From Burkholderiales bacterium (lineage in GTDB: Bacteria > Pseudomonadota > Gammaproteobacteria > Burkholderiales > Burkholderiaceae_D): a stretch of DNA of 49,645 bases. The stretch spans positions 42,155-91,799 of the forward strand of contig PLEY01000065.1 in NCBI GenBank assembly GCA_003136595.1, in the 5' to 3' direction. The position numbers were made by a program, and so were the translations under genes. The notes below the pieces were generated by a model. The model saw only the letters and a list, made by a program, of their open reading frames with translations, did no database searches and was not told the DNA's origin. The first letter of the stretch is position 1. Each line of letters opens with the position of its first letter. This document shows positions 17,654 to 26,800 of this stretch, piece by piece.

Positions 17654-17679
17654 GGCGGCGCGACACTCCGTGCGCCGCC
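17654..17679 (+). terminator. GC-rich hairpin after the small secreted-protein gene
   Basis: An eight-base perfect stem (GGCGGCGC / GCGCCGCC) with a ten-base loop lies 16 bases after the stop. There is no T run, so it may be a 3'-end stabiliser or a Rho-assisted end rather than an intrinsic terminator. Confidence 0.35.
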
Positions 17680-17780
17680 GGATCCGCGTGGGTGGAGGTG
17701 GGCTGTCGGTGGGTGCAGGTGAGTTCAGGTCAGGCCGGTTTGACGGACCCTTGCCATTGGGCTAACCTGCGGGTCGTTCA

Positions 17781-17934
17781 AGCGCCGATTTGATCAATCC
17801 CGGACGGTCCGGGAGTCAGCTTGCGGGCGCTCGGGTCGTCGGTACTGCCCCAGGGCAGGGCAGTCGACTGCGAAAAAAATGCGGCTAAAGCGAAGGGGTC
17901 TGACCCGACGCGCCGATGCCACTCGTCCGTCGGG
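17781..17934 (+). promoter_or_regulatory. Candidate SAM-II-like riboswitch and expression platform in the metX leader
   Basis: The metX leader contains the marks of the SAM-II (metA-type) aptamer in order. There is a P1 arm AGCGCC (17781-17786), immediately GATTTGA (17787-17793), later CTTGC (17820-17824) running into the pairing arm GGCGCT (17826-17831), then an A-rich stretch and GCTAAAG (17884-17890). Two extra hairpins (17799-17813 and 17844-17864, perfect 6- and 7-base stems) sit in the variable loops. Downstream, GGGGTC can pair with GACCC, competing with a perfect seven-base stem CCCGACG/CGTCGGG (17904-17934) that ends ten bases before the metX start. That would be a switch between open and closed states. 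Motif order and gene context support the call; the inserted hairpins and the distance to GCTAAAG are unusual. The rest of 17639-17780 shows only the hairpin listed separately. Confidence 0.5.
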
Positions 17935-17944
17935 TTTCCTGCCT

Positions 17945-19081
17945 ATGCCTGCCCCCTACTTCGTCTCCGAACAGCGCCTTGATTTTGCCGAGCCGCTCGC
18001 GCTGCGCGGTGGCGCTCAGCTTGCCGAGTATTCGCTCGCCTTCGAGACCTATGGTTCGCTCAATGCCGAGCGTTCCAACGCGGTTCTCATCTGTCATGCC
18101 TTGAATGCCTCGCACCACGTGGCCGGGGTATACCGTGATGCGCCCGATCGGATCGGCTGGTGGGACAACATGGTAGGACCCGGCAAACCCGTCGACACAG
18201 AGCGTTTTTTCGTCATCGGCGTGAACAATCTCGGCTCGTGCTTTGGCTCGACCGGACCGACTTCGATCAACCCGGCGACCGGGCGGCCCTACGGCGCCGA
18301 GTTCCCGGTCGTGACCGTCGAGGACTGGGTCGACGCGCAGGCCCGTCTGGCCGATCGCATGGGCATCGAGCGGTTTGCCGCCGTGATGGGCGGCAGCCTC
18401 GGCGGCATGCAGGCGCTCGCCTGGTCGATGCGCTATCCCGAGCGCGTCGCGCACTGCGTAGTGATCGCGTCGACGCCCAAGCTCTCGGCGCAGAACATCG
18501 CCTTTAACGACGTCGCGCGGCAGGCCATCCTGAGCGATCCCGACTTCCACGGCGGCAATTATGGCGCGCAGGGCGTCGTGCCGCGCCGCGGCCTGCGTGT
18601 GGCGCGCATGATCGGTCACATCACCTACCTGTCGGACGACGACATGGCCGCGAAGTTCGGTCGCGCCTTGCGTGCCGGCTCGCTGCAATACGGGTTCGGG
18701 GCTGATTTCGAGATCGAAAGCTACCTGCGCTACCAGGGGGACAAGTTCTCCGAGTACTTTGACGCCAACACGTATCTGCTCATCACCAAGGCGCTCGATT
18801 ACTTCGATCCGGCAGGCGAGTTCGAGGGCCACCTCGCACGGGCACTCGAGCCGACCCGGGCCGGTTTTCTCGTGATCTCGTTCACCACGGACTGGCGCTT
18901 TGCGCCGGAGCGCAGTCGCGAGATCGTGCGGGCGCTCCTGGATCTGAAACGGCAGGTCTCCTACGCCGAGATCGACGCGCCGCATGGTCATGATGCGTTC
19001 CTGCTCGAGGATCCCCGCTATCACCGTGCGGTACGGACCTACTTCGGGCGCATCGATCTGGATGGGGGGCGCCGCACATGA
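17945..19081 (+). CDS. metX: Homoserine O-acyltransferase MetX (MetXS type, probably succinyl-specific)
   Basis: 378 residues, alpha/beta hydrolase fold, first dedicated step of methionine synthesis (acylation of homoserine). Catalytic triad: Ser151 ([11 protein letters not shown]), Asp316 (FTTDWRF) and His349 (HGHDAFLL), with Asp-His spacing as in characterised MetX. The segment [16 protein letters not shown] resembles betaproteobacterial enzymes annotated as succinyltransferases (MetXS), so succinyl-CoA is the likelier donor; this is family knowledge, not shown directly. ATG 17945 gives the standard length. An earlier in-frame ATG at 17879 falls inside the candidate riboswitch core and is rejected. 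It overlaps metW by four bases (ATGA), the usual metXW pair. Confidence 0.93.
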   Translation: MPAPYFVSEQRLDFAEPLALRGGAQLAEYSLAFETYGSLNAERSNAVLICHALNASHHVAGVYRDAPDRIGWWDNMVGPGKPVDTERFFVIGVNNLGSCFGSTGPTSINPATGRPYGAEFPVVTVEDWVDAQARLADRMGIERFAAVMGGSLGGMQALAWSMRYPERVAHCVVIASTPKLSAQNIAFNDVARQAILSDPDFHGGNYGAQGVVPRRGLRVARMIGHITYLSDDDMAAKFGRALRAGSLQYGFGADFEIESYLRYQGDKFSEYFDANTYLLITKALDYFDPAGEFEGHLARALEPTRAGFLVISFTTDWRFAPERSREIVRALLDLKRQVSYAEIDAPHGHDAFLLEDPRYHRAVRTYFGRIDLDGGRRT

Positions 19082-19683
19082 GTCGCAGCCTGCGCTCGGA
19101 CCTGATGTTCGTGGCCGAGTGGATCGAGTCCGGGTCTTCGGTGCTCGATCTGGGTTGCGGTGATGGCAGCCTCATCGCCTACCTCCAGGAGGAGAAGGGC
19201 TGCCGCTGCTATGGCGTTGAGATCGACGATGCCAACGTGCTCGCGTGCATGCAGAACGGTGTCAATGTCATCCAGCAGAATCTCGAGGAGGGGCTCGCGC
19301 TGTTCTCGGACAAGTCGTTCGACATGGTGCTCGAGCTGCAGAGCCTCCAGGTGGTGCGGCAGACCGAGAACATCCTGGGTGAGATCGGGCGCGTCGGGCG
19401 TTCCTCGATCGTCACGTTTCCGAACTTCGGATACTGGCGCAACCGGATTGCGCTCGCCCGCGGACGCATGCCCGTCACCAAGACGCTCCCGTACGAGTGG
19501 TACGACACGCCCAATCTGCGCTTCTCGACGCTCGAGGACTTCGCCGATCTCGCCCAGAAAAGCGGCTTTGAGGTGGTTGCGCGCAAGGCCCTGCACGAGG
19601 GCCGGCAGATCGACTTTCTGCCCAACCTGCGCGGCAGCCTCGCGGTGTTTCGGCTGCGCAAACTCCTGCAGATCGCCATCTGA
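19078..19683 (+). CDS. metW: Methionine biosynthesis protein MetW
   Basis: 201-residue protein with a class I methyltransferase-like fold: [17 protein letters not shown] is the SAM-binding motif I, followed by YGVEIDD. The C-terminal half has [18 protein letters not shown] and [10 protein letters not shown], both characteristic of MetW. It is required with MetX for methionine synthesis in several proteobacteria, and current evidence suggests it supports MetX activity rather than acting as a classical methyltransferase. The start overlaps the metX stop. Assignment is secure from sequence and pairing. Confidence 0.95.
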   Translation: MSRSLRSDLMFVAEWIESGSSVLDLGCGDGSLIAYLQEEKGCRCYGVEIDDANVLACMQNGVNVIQQNLEEGLALFSDKSFDMVLELQSLQVVRQTENILGEIGRVGRSSIVTFPNFGYWRNRIALARGRMPVTKTLPYEWYDTPNLRFSTLEDFADLAQKSGFEVVARKALHEGRQIDFLPNLRGSLAVFRLRKLLQIAI

Positions 19684-19791
19684 TCGCAGGCGAGCGGCGT
19701 ACAGGACAGGTCGCCCACGCCACCGCATGGCTGCGACGGCCGGCACGGGGATTTCGGTACACTGGCATTTTTTCCCGATCCAGGGCAGTCC

Positions 19792-20883
19792 ATGGCCGCG
19801 GCCGAGCTCTTCTCCGAGACCTACAAGGAAGCGCGCCTGCGCTTCGTGGCCGGCGCCAAGCGGGCGGGCGGGCAGCACTTCGAGTTCACCAACCCGGCGG
19901 GTGTGGGCGCACTGGGTGAGGCGCTCGTCACCGATGTGGCGCTGCTCGGGTCCCCCGAGGCGCAGCACCTGCTGGTCCTGGTTTCGGGCACGCATGGCGT
20001 CGAGGGGTTCTGCGGTTCGGGCTGCCAGCTCGATGCACTCCTGGAGGGCTATGGCATCGCCACCGACCGGCACACGGCGACCCTCTTCATCCATGCCATC
20101 AACCCCTTTGGTTTCTCGTGGTGCCGACGGGTCAACGAGGACAACGTCGATCTGAATCGGAACGCAGTCGATCACGAGCAACCGCCCGCGACCCACCCGG
20201 ACTACGCGGAGTTGCATCCGCATCTCCTGCCCGAGGACTGGACCGGAGAGGGCCGCGAGACCGCCGAGCGGGCGCTGGCCCAGTTTGTCGCCGTACACGG
20301 CTACATGGCATTCCAGGCTGCCGTCACACTCGGGCAGTACACCCATCCGGACGGCCTGTTCTACGGCGGGCAGAAGCTCGCCTGGTCGACCCGGACGTTC
20401 CAGGAGATCATGCTGCGCTTTGCGCGTGGCAAAGAGCGCGTGGCACTCATCGATTTTCACACGGGGCTCGGTCCGCCGGGTTACGGCGAGCCCATCTACA
20501 CCGAGCTCGATGCCGCTGGCCTTGCGCGCGCGCGGTCCTGGTACGGGCCGGAGGTCACCTCGGTCTACGCGGGAGATTCGAGCTCGGCGCCCGTGCAGGG
20601 GGCGCTCATCAACGCAACGCGCAGCCTGCTTCCCGGCACCGAGGTCACCCCGCTGGCACTCGAATTCGGCACCCTTGCGCCCGCCGTGGTGATGACCGCA
20701 ATGCGCGCCGAGCAGTGGCTCACATTGCATGGCCAGGCGGACCCGGAGCTCGCTAACCACATCAAGCGCGAGATGCGTGCCAGCTTCTACGTCGATTCCG
20801 AAGAGTGGAGATCGGCCGTGCTCCGACGGGGACGGGAATTGATCGAGCGCGCCCTGCGCGGTCTCGCGACGCCCGTCCCTTGA
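19792..20883 (+). CDS. DUF2817 protein, M14-like zinc carboxypeptidase fold
   Basis: 363 residues. Metal-binding signatures of the M14 fold are visible: HGVEGF (His-x-x-Glu, about residues 68-71) and a later His in LIDFHTGLGPPGYGE, plus RVNEDNVDLNRN, a substrate-pocket motif seen in this family. There is no signal peptide, so it is probably cytoplasmic. The family is predicted to hydrolyse a peptide or amide bond, but the substrate is unknown. The ATG at 19792 is preceded by GGGCAG. The downstream transporter starts on its stop codon, so DUF2817 and AmpG are coupled here. That pairing hints at muropeptide handling, which is inference. Confidence 0.82.
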   Translation: MAAAELFSETYKEARLRFVAGAKRAGGQHFEFTNPAGVGALGEALVTDVALLGSPEAQHLLVLVSGTHGVEGFCGSGCQLDALLEGYGIATDRHTATLFIHAINPFGFSWCRRVNEDNVDLNRNAVDHEQPPATHPDYAELHPHLLPEDWTGEGRETAERALAQFVAVHGYMAFQAAVTLGQYTHPDGLFYGGQKLAWSTRTFQEIMLRFARGKERVALIDFHTGLGPPGYGEPIYTELDAAGLARARSWYGPEVTSVYAGDSSSAPVQGALINATRSLLPGTEVTPLALEFGTLAPAVVMTAMRAEQWLTLHGQADPELANHIKREMRASFYVDSEEWRSAVLRRGRELIERALRGLATPVP

Positions 20884-22148
20884 GCGCGGCGCCCGGGTCC
20901 CTCGACTGGCGTGCCGTCTTTAGCCGGCACATGCTGATCTGTGTCTTCCTGGGCTTTAGCTCAGGCCTGCCGCTGTTTGTCCTCTTGAACCTCGTGCAGG
21001 CATGGCTGCGCACCGAGGGCGTCACGCTCAAGGCGATCAGCCTGCTGACGCTCGTCCAGTTTCCCTACACCTGGAAGTTCCTCTGGGCGCCCCTCATGGA
21101 CCGCTTCACGCCGCCGTGGCTCGGCCGGCGCCGGGGCTGGATCGCGCTCATGCACCTGGCCGTGCTCGCGCTCATCGCCTCTTTGGGCGAGCTCGATCCC
21201 GGATCCCAACTGGCCCTGGTGGCGGTCACCGCCGGCGCCCTGGCCTTCTTTTCCGCGAGTCTTGACATCGTCATCGATGCCTTCCGGCGCGACCTGCTCT
21301 CCGATGCGGAGCAGGGCCTGGGTACCTCGATCCATGTCAACGCCTACAAGCTGGCCGGACTCGTGCCCGGGTCGCTTGCGCTCATTCTGGCCGACCATCT
21401 GCCCTGGAGCGCTGTATTTCCCGTAACGGCCGCGTTCATGCTGCCGGGGCTGGTCATGATCCTGCTGGTGCGGGAACCGGCCCCAAGCGGCGCGCCGCCG
21501 CATAGCCTGCGCGAGGCGGTGCTTCTGCCGTTCTCGGAATTCATGAGCCGCGCCGGCTGGTCGCGGGCCCTCTGGATTCTGGCCTTCATCTTTCTCTACA
21601 AGCTGGGCGACTCGCTCGCCACGTCGCTCTCGACGGCCTTTTATCTCGACCTGGGCTTCACCAAGACCCAGATCGGCCTTATCGCCAAGAACGTGGGCCT
21701 GTGGTCGAGCGTGGCCGGAGGGCTCGCGGGCGGCCTCTGGCTGGTGACGCTTGGCATCAACCGGGGCCTATGGCTGTTCGGCGGACTGCAACTGGTGTCG
21801 ATCCTGGGATTCGCGTTGCTCGCCCGCACCGGACCCGACCCCCTGATGCTTGCGCTGGCCATCGGTTTTGAAGCGTTTGCAAGCTTTGGGCTTGGCACGA
21901 CGGCCTTCACGGCATTCATCGCGCGCTCCACAGACCGCCGCTACAGTGCAACCCAGTTCGCCCTGTTCACGAGCCTCGCCTCGGTGCCACGGACCTTTGC
22001 CAACGCGGGTGCGGGTTACGTCGTTGATGCCACCGGCTGGTTCGTCTTCTTTCTCGTGTGCACCCTCCTTGCCGTACCGGGTCTGCTCCTGCTCCCCAAG
22101 GTGGCTCCCTGGAGCGGCGCGGATCCAAAGGCTGCGCCCCGGGGCTAG
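20880..22148 (+). CDS. ampG: AmpG-like muropeptide permease (major facilitator family)
   Basis: 422 residues with about twelve membrane helices. It aligns by eye with E. coli AmpG: LGFSSGLPLF, KFLWAPLMDRFTPP, LGRRRGWI, ASLDIVIDAFRRDLL, IFLYKLGDSLATSL and YSATQFALFTSLASVPR. AmpG imports anhydro-muropeptides released during wall turnover. It lacks the last two helices of the enteric protein, as many short homologues do. TTG 20880 overlaps the preceding TGA; an ATG at 20805 would need 79 bases of overlap and adds a charged non-membrane tail. Its stop shares a CTAG with the convergent tpsB stop. Confidence 0.88.
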   Translation: MSAAPGSLDWRAVFSRHMLICVFLGFSSGLPLFVLLNLVQAWLRTEGVTLKAISLLTLVQFPYTWKFLWAPLMDRFTPPWLGRRRGWIALMHLAVLALIASLGELDPGSQLALVAVTAGALAFFSASLDIVIDAFRRDLLSDAEQGLGTSIHVNAYKLAGLVPGSLALILADHLPWSAVFPVTAAFMLPGLVMILLVREPAPSGAPPHSLREAVLLPFSEFMSRAGWSRALWILAFIFLYKLGDSLATSLSTAFYLDLGFTKTQIGLIAKNVGLWSSVAGGLAGGLWLVTLGINRGLWLFGGLQLVSILGFALLARTGPDPLMLALAIGFEAFASFGLGTTAFTAFIARSTDRRYSATQFALFTSLASVPRTFANAGAGYVVDATGWFVFFLVCTLLAVPGLLLLPKVAPWSGADPKAAPRG

Positions 22149-23881
22149 TGGGCAAGGACGGTGTACTGCAGCTGGAGATAGATGCCGCGGTCCTGCAGAT
22201 TGCCGCGCCCGGTCACGAGCGCTGCCGGATAGACCAGGCGATAGCCCTTGGACAGGTCGAACTGCAGTCCCTGCCAGTGCAGCTGGGCGGCCAGCCCTAG
22301 CGCTGAGAGCGTCAGTCCGCTTTGTCCGAGATCGCGGCCGTGTCCAATGTCGTAGAACGGGATGAGCGAGACCTCGAGCGCGTCGCGCGGGTCGCGCAGC
22401 ACGGGGTAGTTGAATTCGACGTTCAGGATCTGGCCGTTGTCGCTCAAAAGCTGGTTCTCCCGGTATCCACGCACCGTGGCATCGCCACCGATCGTCATGG
22501 CATCCAGGGGAAGAAGATGGCTTCGGGTTGCCTGGACGGTGGCTCGAACCACCACTTGCGCGCCGTTGTCGAGGACCTGCCGGGCGTACTGGGCCTGCCC
22601 GAGCCAGATTGAATAGTCCCGATCCGGCTCGACCGTCGGCGGCAGTTGAGTCGAATACTCCTCGTTATCCTTCACAAAGCTGAACGTCGAGCGCAGCGCC
22701 AGCACCTGGGACGTGGTCCGGTAGCTATAGTCCTGCACCAGCCGCCACGCCGGTGCGACGGTGTCACCGTTCGGTTCGCCGGGAATGAACGAGAACGGCT
22801 GGCCCAGGAGGCTGGTTCGATTCTCGCGGTCAAAGCGCAGGATTGAGAGTGACAGGTGCTGGGTCAGGGTGTCCCAAAGCGTCTGCTCGACCCCGATGCC
22901 CTCGCTGATCAGGGTGCTCTTGATGCCAAGGATGCTGACCGGCTCCTCGGTGACGGCCGAGTCGCCATGATCGTACTGCAGGATCAGCTGGGTGGAGGGC
23001 TGGATGATCGGCATGCGCCAGTGGATGCTTCCACCGAAGACCCCGCCTCCCTCCACGGGCACCTCCCCGGTGATCTCCAGCAGGTCGCCCTGGCCGGTCA
23101 GATTGCGGGCTGAGCCGCGCAGGCCATACGCCTCGGCTCCGATCGAGGGCGGGCGATAATTGTCGAAGTAAGCACTCAACTGGTAGGGCGCGGCACGTGT
23201 CACGTCAATATCCAGGTCTGCTTCGCCCAGGACACTACCGGGAACCAGCCGGGCGTTCATCTGCGCGATAAGGGGATCCGAGAGCAGGAGCTGAAAGCGC
23301 TCGCGTAGGGCGTCGATGTTCAGGGCGGCCTCGCCACCCTCGAGCCGGCTCGTCAGGTAGCGCGGATTCAGCCCTTCCAGCCCGGCCAGACGGATCGCGC
23401 CCAGATGACCCTCGACCACCGTCACGAGCAGCGTCTCGCCCTCAAAGGCGCCCTCCCCGTAGATCGCCCCCGAGTTGATGTAACCCGCATCGATGTAATG
23501 CTGGGTGATGCTGCGCCGCAAGTCCTCCAGATCCGCCGCGGTCAGCGAGCGGCCGACATAGGGGGCGGCGAGCTGGTCCAGTTCGCTTTGTGGAAAGACC
23601 GTGTTGCCGCGAAACGCGATCTGGGCGACGTGTACCGTCGGGCCACCCCTGGGTAGTGGAGTCGCTGGGGTTTCGGGAACGACCGGTGGCAGCTGGAACA
23701 GGCCGTCGGGCCGATCGGGCAGAAAGCCCGGCTTGGCCGGTTCGATCTCGTTCAGGTGCTCGCTGGGATCGGCTGCACCCGCCTTCTCGAGAGGGGCGAG
23801 GGTCGCGATAAGTAAGACAAGTGCGATGACGACTGGACAAGACCTGGCGGTGCCGCGTGCGATGCAATTCAATGGGCACAC
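22145..23881 (-). CDS. TpsB outer-membrane transporter (ShlB/FhaC/HecB family)
   Basis: 578 residues. A signal peptide is followed by a Pro-rich linker (about 45-80), POTRA domains (HVAQIAFRGNTVFPQSEL, ITQHYIDAGYINSGAIYGEG) and a C-terminal 16-strand type barrel with the Omp85 motif VRGYREN (GGDATVRGYREN). It would export the TpsA protein encoded just upstream across the outer membrane by two-partner secretion. The GTG start at 23881 overlaps the end of tpsA by 13 bases, so translation is coupled. The last strand ends in QYTVLAH rather than the usual terminal aromatic residue, which is odd for a barrel recognised by BAM. The stop is shared tail to tail with ampG. Confidence 0.92.
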   Translation of the reverse strand: MCPLNCIARGTARSCPVVIALVLLIATLAPLEKAGAADPSEHLNEIEPAKPGFLPDRPDGLFQLPPVVPETPATPLPRGGPTVHVAQIAFRGNTVFPQSELDQLAAPYVGRSLTAADLEDLRRSITQHYIDAGYINSGAIYGEGAFEGETLLVTVVEGHLGAIRLAGLEGLNPRYLTSRLEGGEAALNIDALRERFQLLLSDPLIAQMNARLVPGSVLGEADLDIDVTRAAPYQLSAYFDNYRPPSIGAEAYGLRGSARNLTGQGDLLEITGEVPVEGGGVFGGSIHWRMPIIQPSTQLILQYDHGDSAVTEEPVSILGIKSTLISEGIGVEQTLWDTLTQHLSLSILRFDRENRTSLLGQPFSFIPGEPNGDTVAPAWRLVQDYSYRTTSQVLALRSTFSFVKDNEEYSTQLPPTVEPDRDYSIWLGQAQYARQVLDNGAQVVVRATVQATRSHLLPLDAMTIGGDATVRGYRENQLLSDNGQILNVEFNYPVLRDPRDALEVSLIPFYDIGHGRDLGQSGLTLSALGLAAQLHWQGLQFDLSKGYRLVYPAALVTGRGNLQDRGIYLQLQYTVLAH

Positions 23882-26800
23882 TCCACGCGCAGCGCCAGAA
23901 GCTCGAAGGGCAGGTCACCCGATGCCAGCTGCGGCCCCGCCGGCGTATCGGCGCGCACCAGGTCCCGTGCCGCCGGGGCGAAGCCGCCGCGTCCGGCCGG
24001 AGTCAGGGTGCTGCCGGCGTTGCCCTGGCAGGGGCTGCGCCCGAGGCCGCCCGCCTGGAGGAATTTCTCTGCGAGGGAGGACAGACTGCCTGAGAGATTG
24101 AGCGCCGGATTGCTGATCTCGATAGTCCCTGAGAGCCCGGATGGGGCGGCCGCCTGGATGACGTTGAATCCGAACACATCCGGCTGGAAGCGGTAGGGGA
24201 CCTCGCCCCCCACGAACAGGCTGCTGCCGCTCGGGAGCAACACGTCGACATCGATCGAGACGTTCCCACCGCTTGCCTTGGCTGCGGCAGTGTTGGCCTG
24301 GATGAAGCCGGAGTTCATGACCAATGCCTCGCTCTCGATCGTGATGTTGCCCCCATTGCCCGAGGTGCCCGAGACCGAGGTCGTGATCGCAGATTGGCTG
24401 AGATCGATGATTGCGCCTCCCAGGATCGCGATCGAGCCGCCGTTGCCGTCTCGGGACTGGGTGGAGATGGCACTCGGGTCGAGCAGCAACTCGTTGCCAA
24501 ACCGGATGCGGATGTCGCTCGCCGCCGTGTTGCCGATGGCGACCGCAGCAATCTCTGCGCCATCGGCTAGCGAGATATTCGGAGACGTGACGCTAAGGAG
24601 GGTGGGTGAGAGGAGACCGGGTTCAGCGACCGTTGCAGCGCTCGAGATCGACAGGCTCCCGTGATCGGCAAGGGACACCGAATTGCTCGCCTCAATCGTG
24701 ATGCTCCCGGTCTGACCCGATGATCCGGCCGCGGCCTGGGCCAGGATTCCGCTGCCAGGCCCGACCACGCTCAGGTTGGCGACGGCGATATCGACCGAGC
24801 CGGCCCGACCCAGTGGCGAGAGCGTACTGGAGCTGATCTCACCGCCGTTGACCAGATCGAGAAAACCACTCGCCGCGACCCGGATGCTGCCCGCGTTGCC
24901 CGCATAGAGCCCGGGGTAGCCCGCTTCGGCAAGGCAGCAGAACGACGTGGTGCTAAAGGCTGCCCCGAATCCATCGATCAGGATGTTGGCGGCCCTGATG
25001 TCAAGCGATCCCGCAGCACCGCTCAGATAGGAATCGGCCTCGATCGTGCCCCCCGCAAGCAGCGTCAGATTGCCCGCCACATCCACCTGGACGGAACCCG
25101 CCGTTCCGGCCCCGGTCGAGGTGCTGCTGCTGGTGATCCCCGTCTTGCCTTTCACGCCGCCGCCACTGATGAGGAGCGAGCCCGCGCTCACCTGCAACGA
25201 GCCTGAGCCACCCGTCGATTCGATTGATCCCGCAGTGATCAGGCCGCCATCGACGATCGAGAGCGCTCCCGCGACGTCCACATCGACGCTGCCGCCACTG
25301 CCCAAGGCGTGCACCGCGCTCGCGGAGATCGTCGTGGCGTCAACGGCCCCGCTACCGTTGATGCTAAGGGCACCTGCCTTGACCTGGATCAGCCCGCCGC
25401 TCGCGGCCGAGCTCGTGGCGCTTGTGATGGCGCCCCCTTCCACGAGCGCGAGCGTGCCCGGGGTCGAGATGCTGATGTCGCCCGCCCGTCCGGCTGCGCT
25501 TCCCTCGGAATTGCTCTCGATGAACGTCCTGGCGGAGGTGGTTCCGACAAGCGTGATATTGGCGGCTGACACGGTGATGTCGCCGGCCGGTGCCAAGCCC
25601 TGGGTTCCTGAGCTGATGGACGCAAAGTTGGTCATCAGGAGGTTGCCCTTTGCGTTGATGATCACGTCACCCGAGGTCGCAGAGTCGCTGAAACTGTTTG
25701 AGCGGATGGTTCCGCCGTTCAGGAGCGAGATGCCGGCACTGGAATCGACCGTCACCGCGCCGACGGCGCCCGCTCCGGCCGAATTGCTGCTCTGGATGCC
25801 GCCGCCGGTGGCACCGGCATCGTTGATGGTGATGCCCGCCCCCGACACATGGATCGAGCCCGCGTTGGCACTCCCATAGGCGGCCGTTGAAACCAGTGCG
25901 CCGCTGGCCAGCGAGACGGGACCCGTGGCGAGCAGATCGAGGGTGCCGCCGTTGGCGCTTGATTGGCTCAGCGTGAAGATATTGGCGCTGTTTGAGAGAA
26001 GGACGCCGCCCGCAATGTCGAGCGTCACGGCGCCGGCGCTACCACTCGCGGTGCTGGCGCTGTAGATCGCGGCGCCCGCACCGGAGGCGACCAGGGTGCC
26101 GTCCATGCTCAGGCCGCCGGTGTCGAGCAGCACGGCACCCGAATTGCCGGTGCCGATCGACTTGGAATAGATCTGCGCGCCCGAGGCCATCGAGAGCGGA
26201 CCACTTGCACTAATCGAGAGGGCGCCTGAACTGCCCGCCCCCTCGCTTGACGTCGTGATCAGCGCCGAGTTCTGCAGCGTTATCGGGCCTGCCACGGCGA
26301 TGTTCAGAGCGCCCGCTGCGCCCGTTCCACTGGCGGCATCCGAGTAGATGCCGGTCACGAAGGGGCTGGTCTCAGAGTCGATCGCAAGACTTCCGGCCGT
26401 GACCTGCAGCGCCCCGCTCGCCCCGCTTGCGGTCGCCTGCGTGAAGATTTGCGAGCCCGAATCGATCGACAGCGCCCCCTTTGCGCCCACCTGGACGCCT
26501 CCGGCCGCACCCGCCGCATTGGCCTGCGAATAGATGAGCGAGTCCCCCGAGAGCGCAATCGAGGCGGCGCCTGCGATCTGCACGGGCCCCACGGACCCGC
26601 CCCCATAGGAGGCCGAGTAGATGCTGGCATTCGTGGCGAGCGAGAGGGGTCCCGTGGCGCTGAAGCTGATCCCACCGGCGCTGCCGCCCGATTCGGTGGT
26701 TGATGTGATCGAGCCGGCGTTTTGCAGCACGGCACTGCCCGTCACCGCGAGGTTGACCGCGCCGGTGTTACCCAGACTGCCGGCGGCGGCATCGGTGAAG

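Noticed and set aside
17879-17944. ATG at 17879 as metX start
   Set aside because: It falls in the A-rich GCTAAAG block of the candidate riboswitch, has no ribosome site, and would add 22 residues absent from typical MetX proteins.
25046-25879. Long plus-strand frames opposite tpsA (for example 277 residues from 25046)
   Set aside because: They mirror the repetitive GC-rich tpsA sequence on the other strand and consist of simple Pro/Ala/Val runs with no domain or ribosome site.
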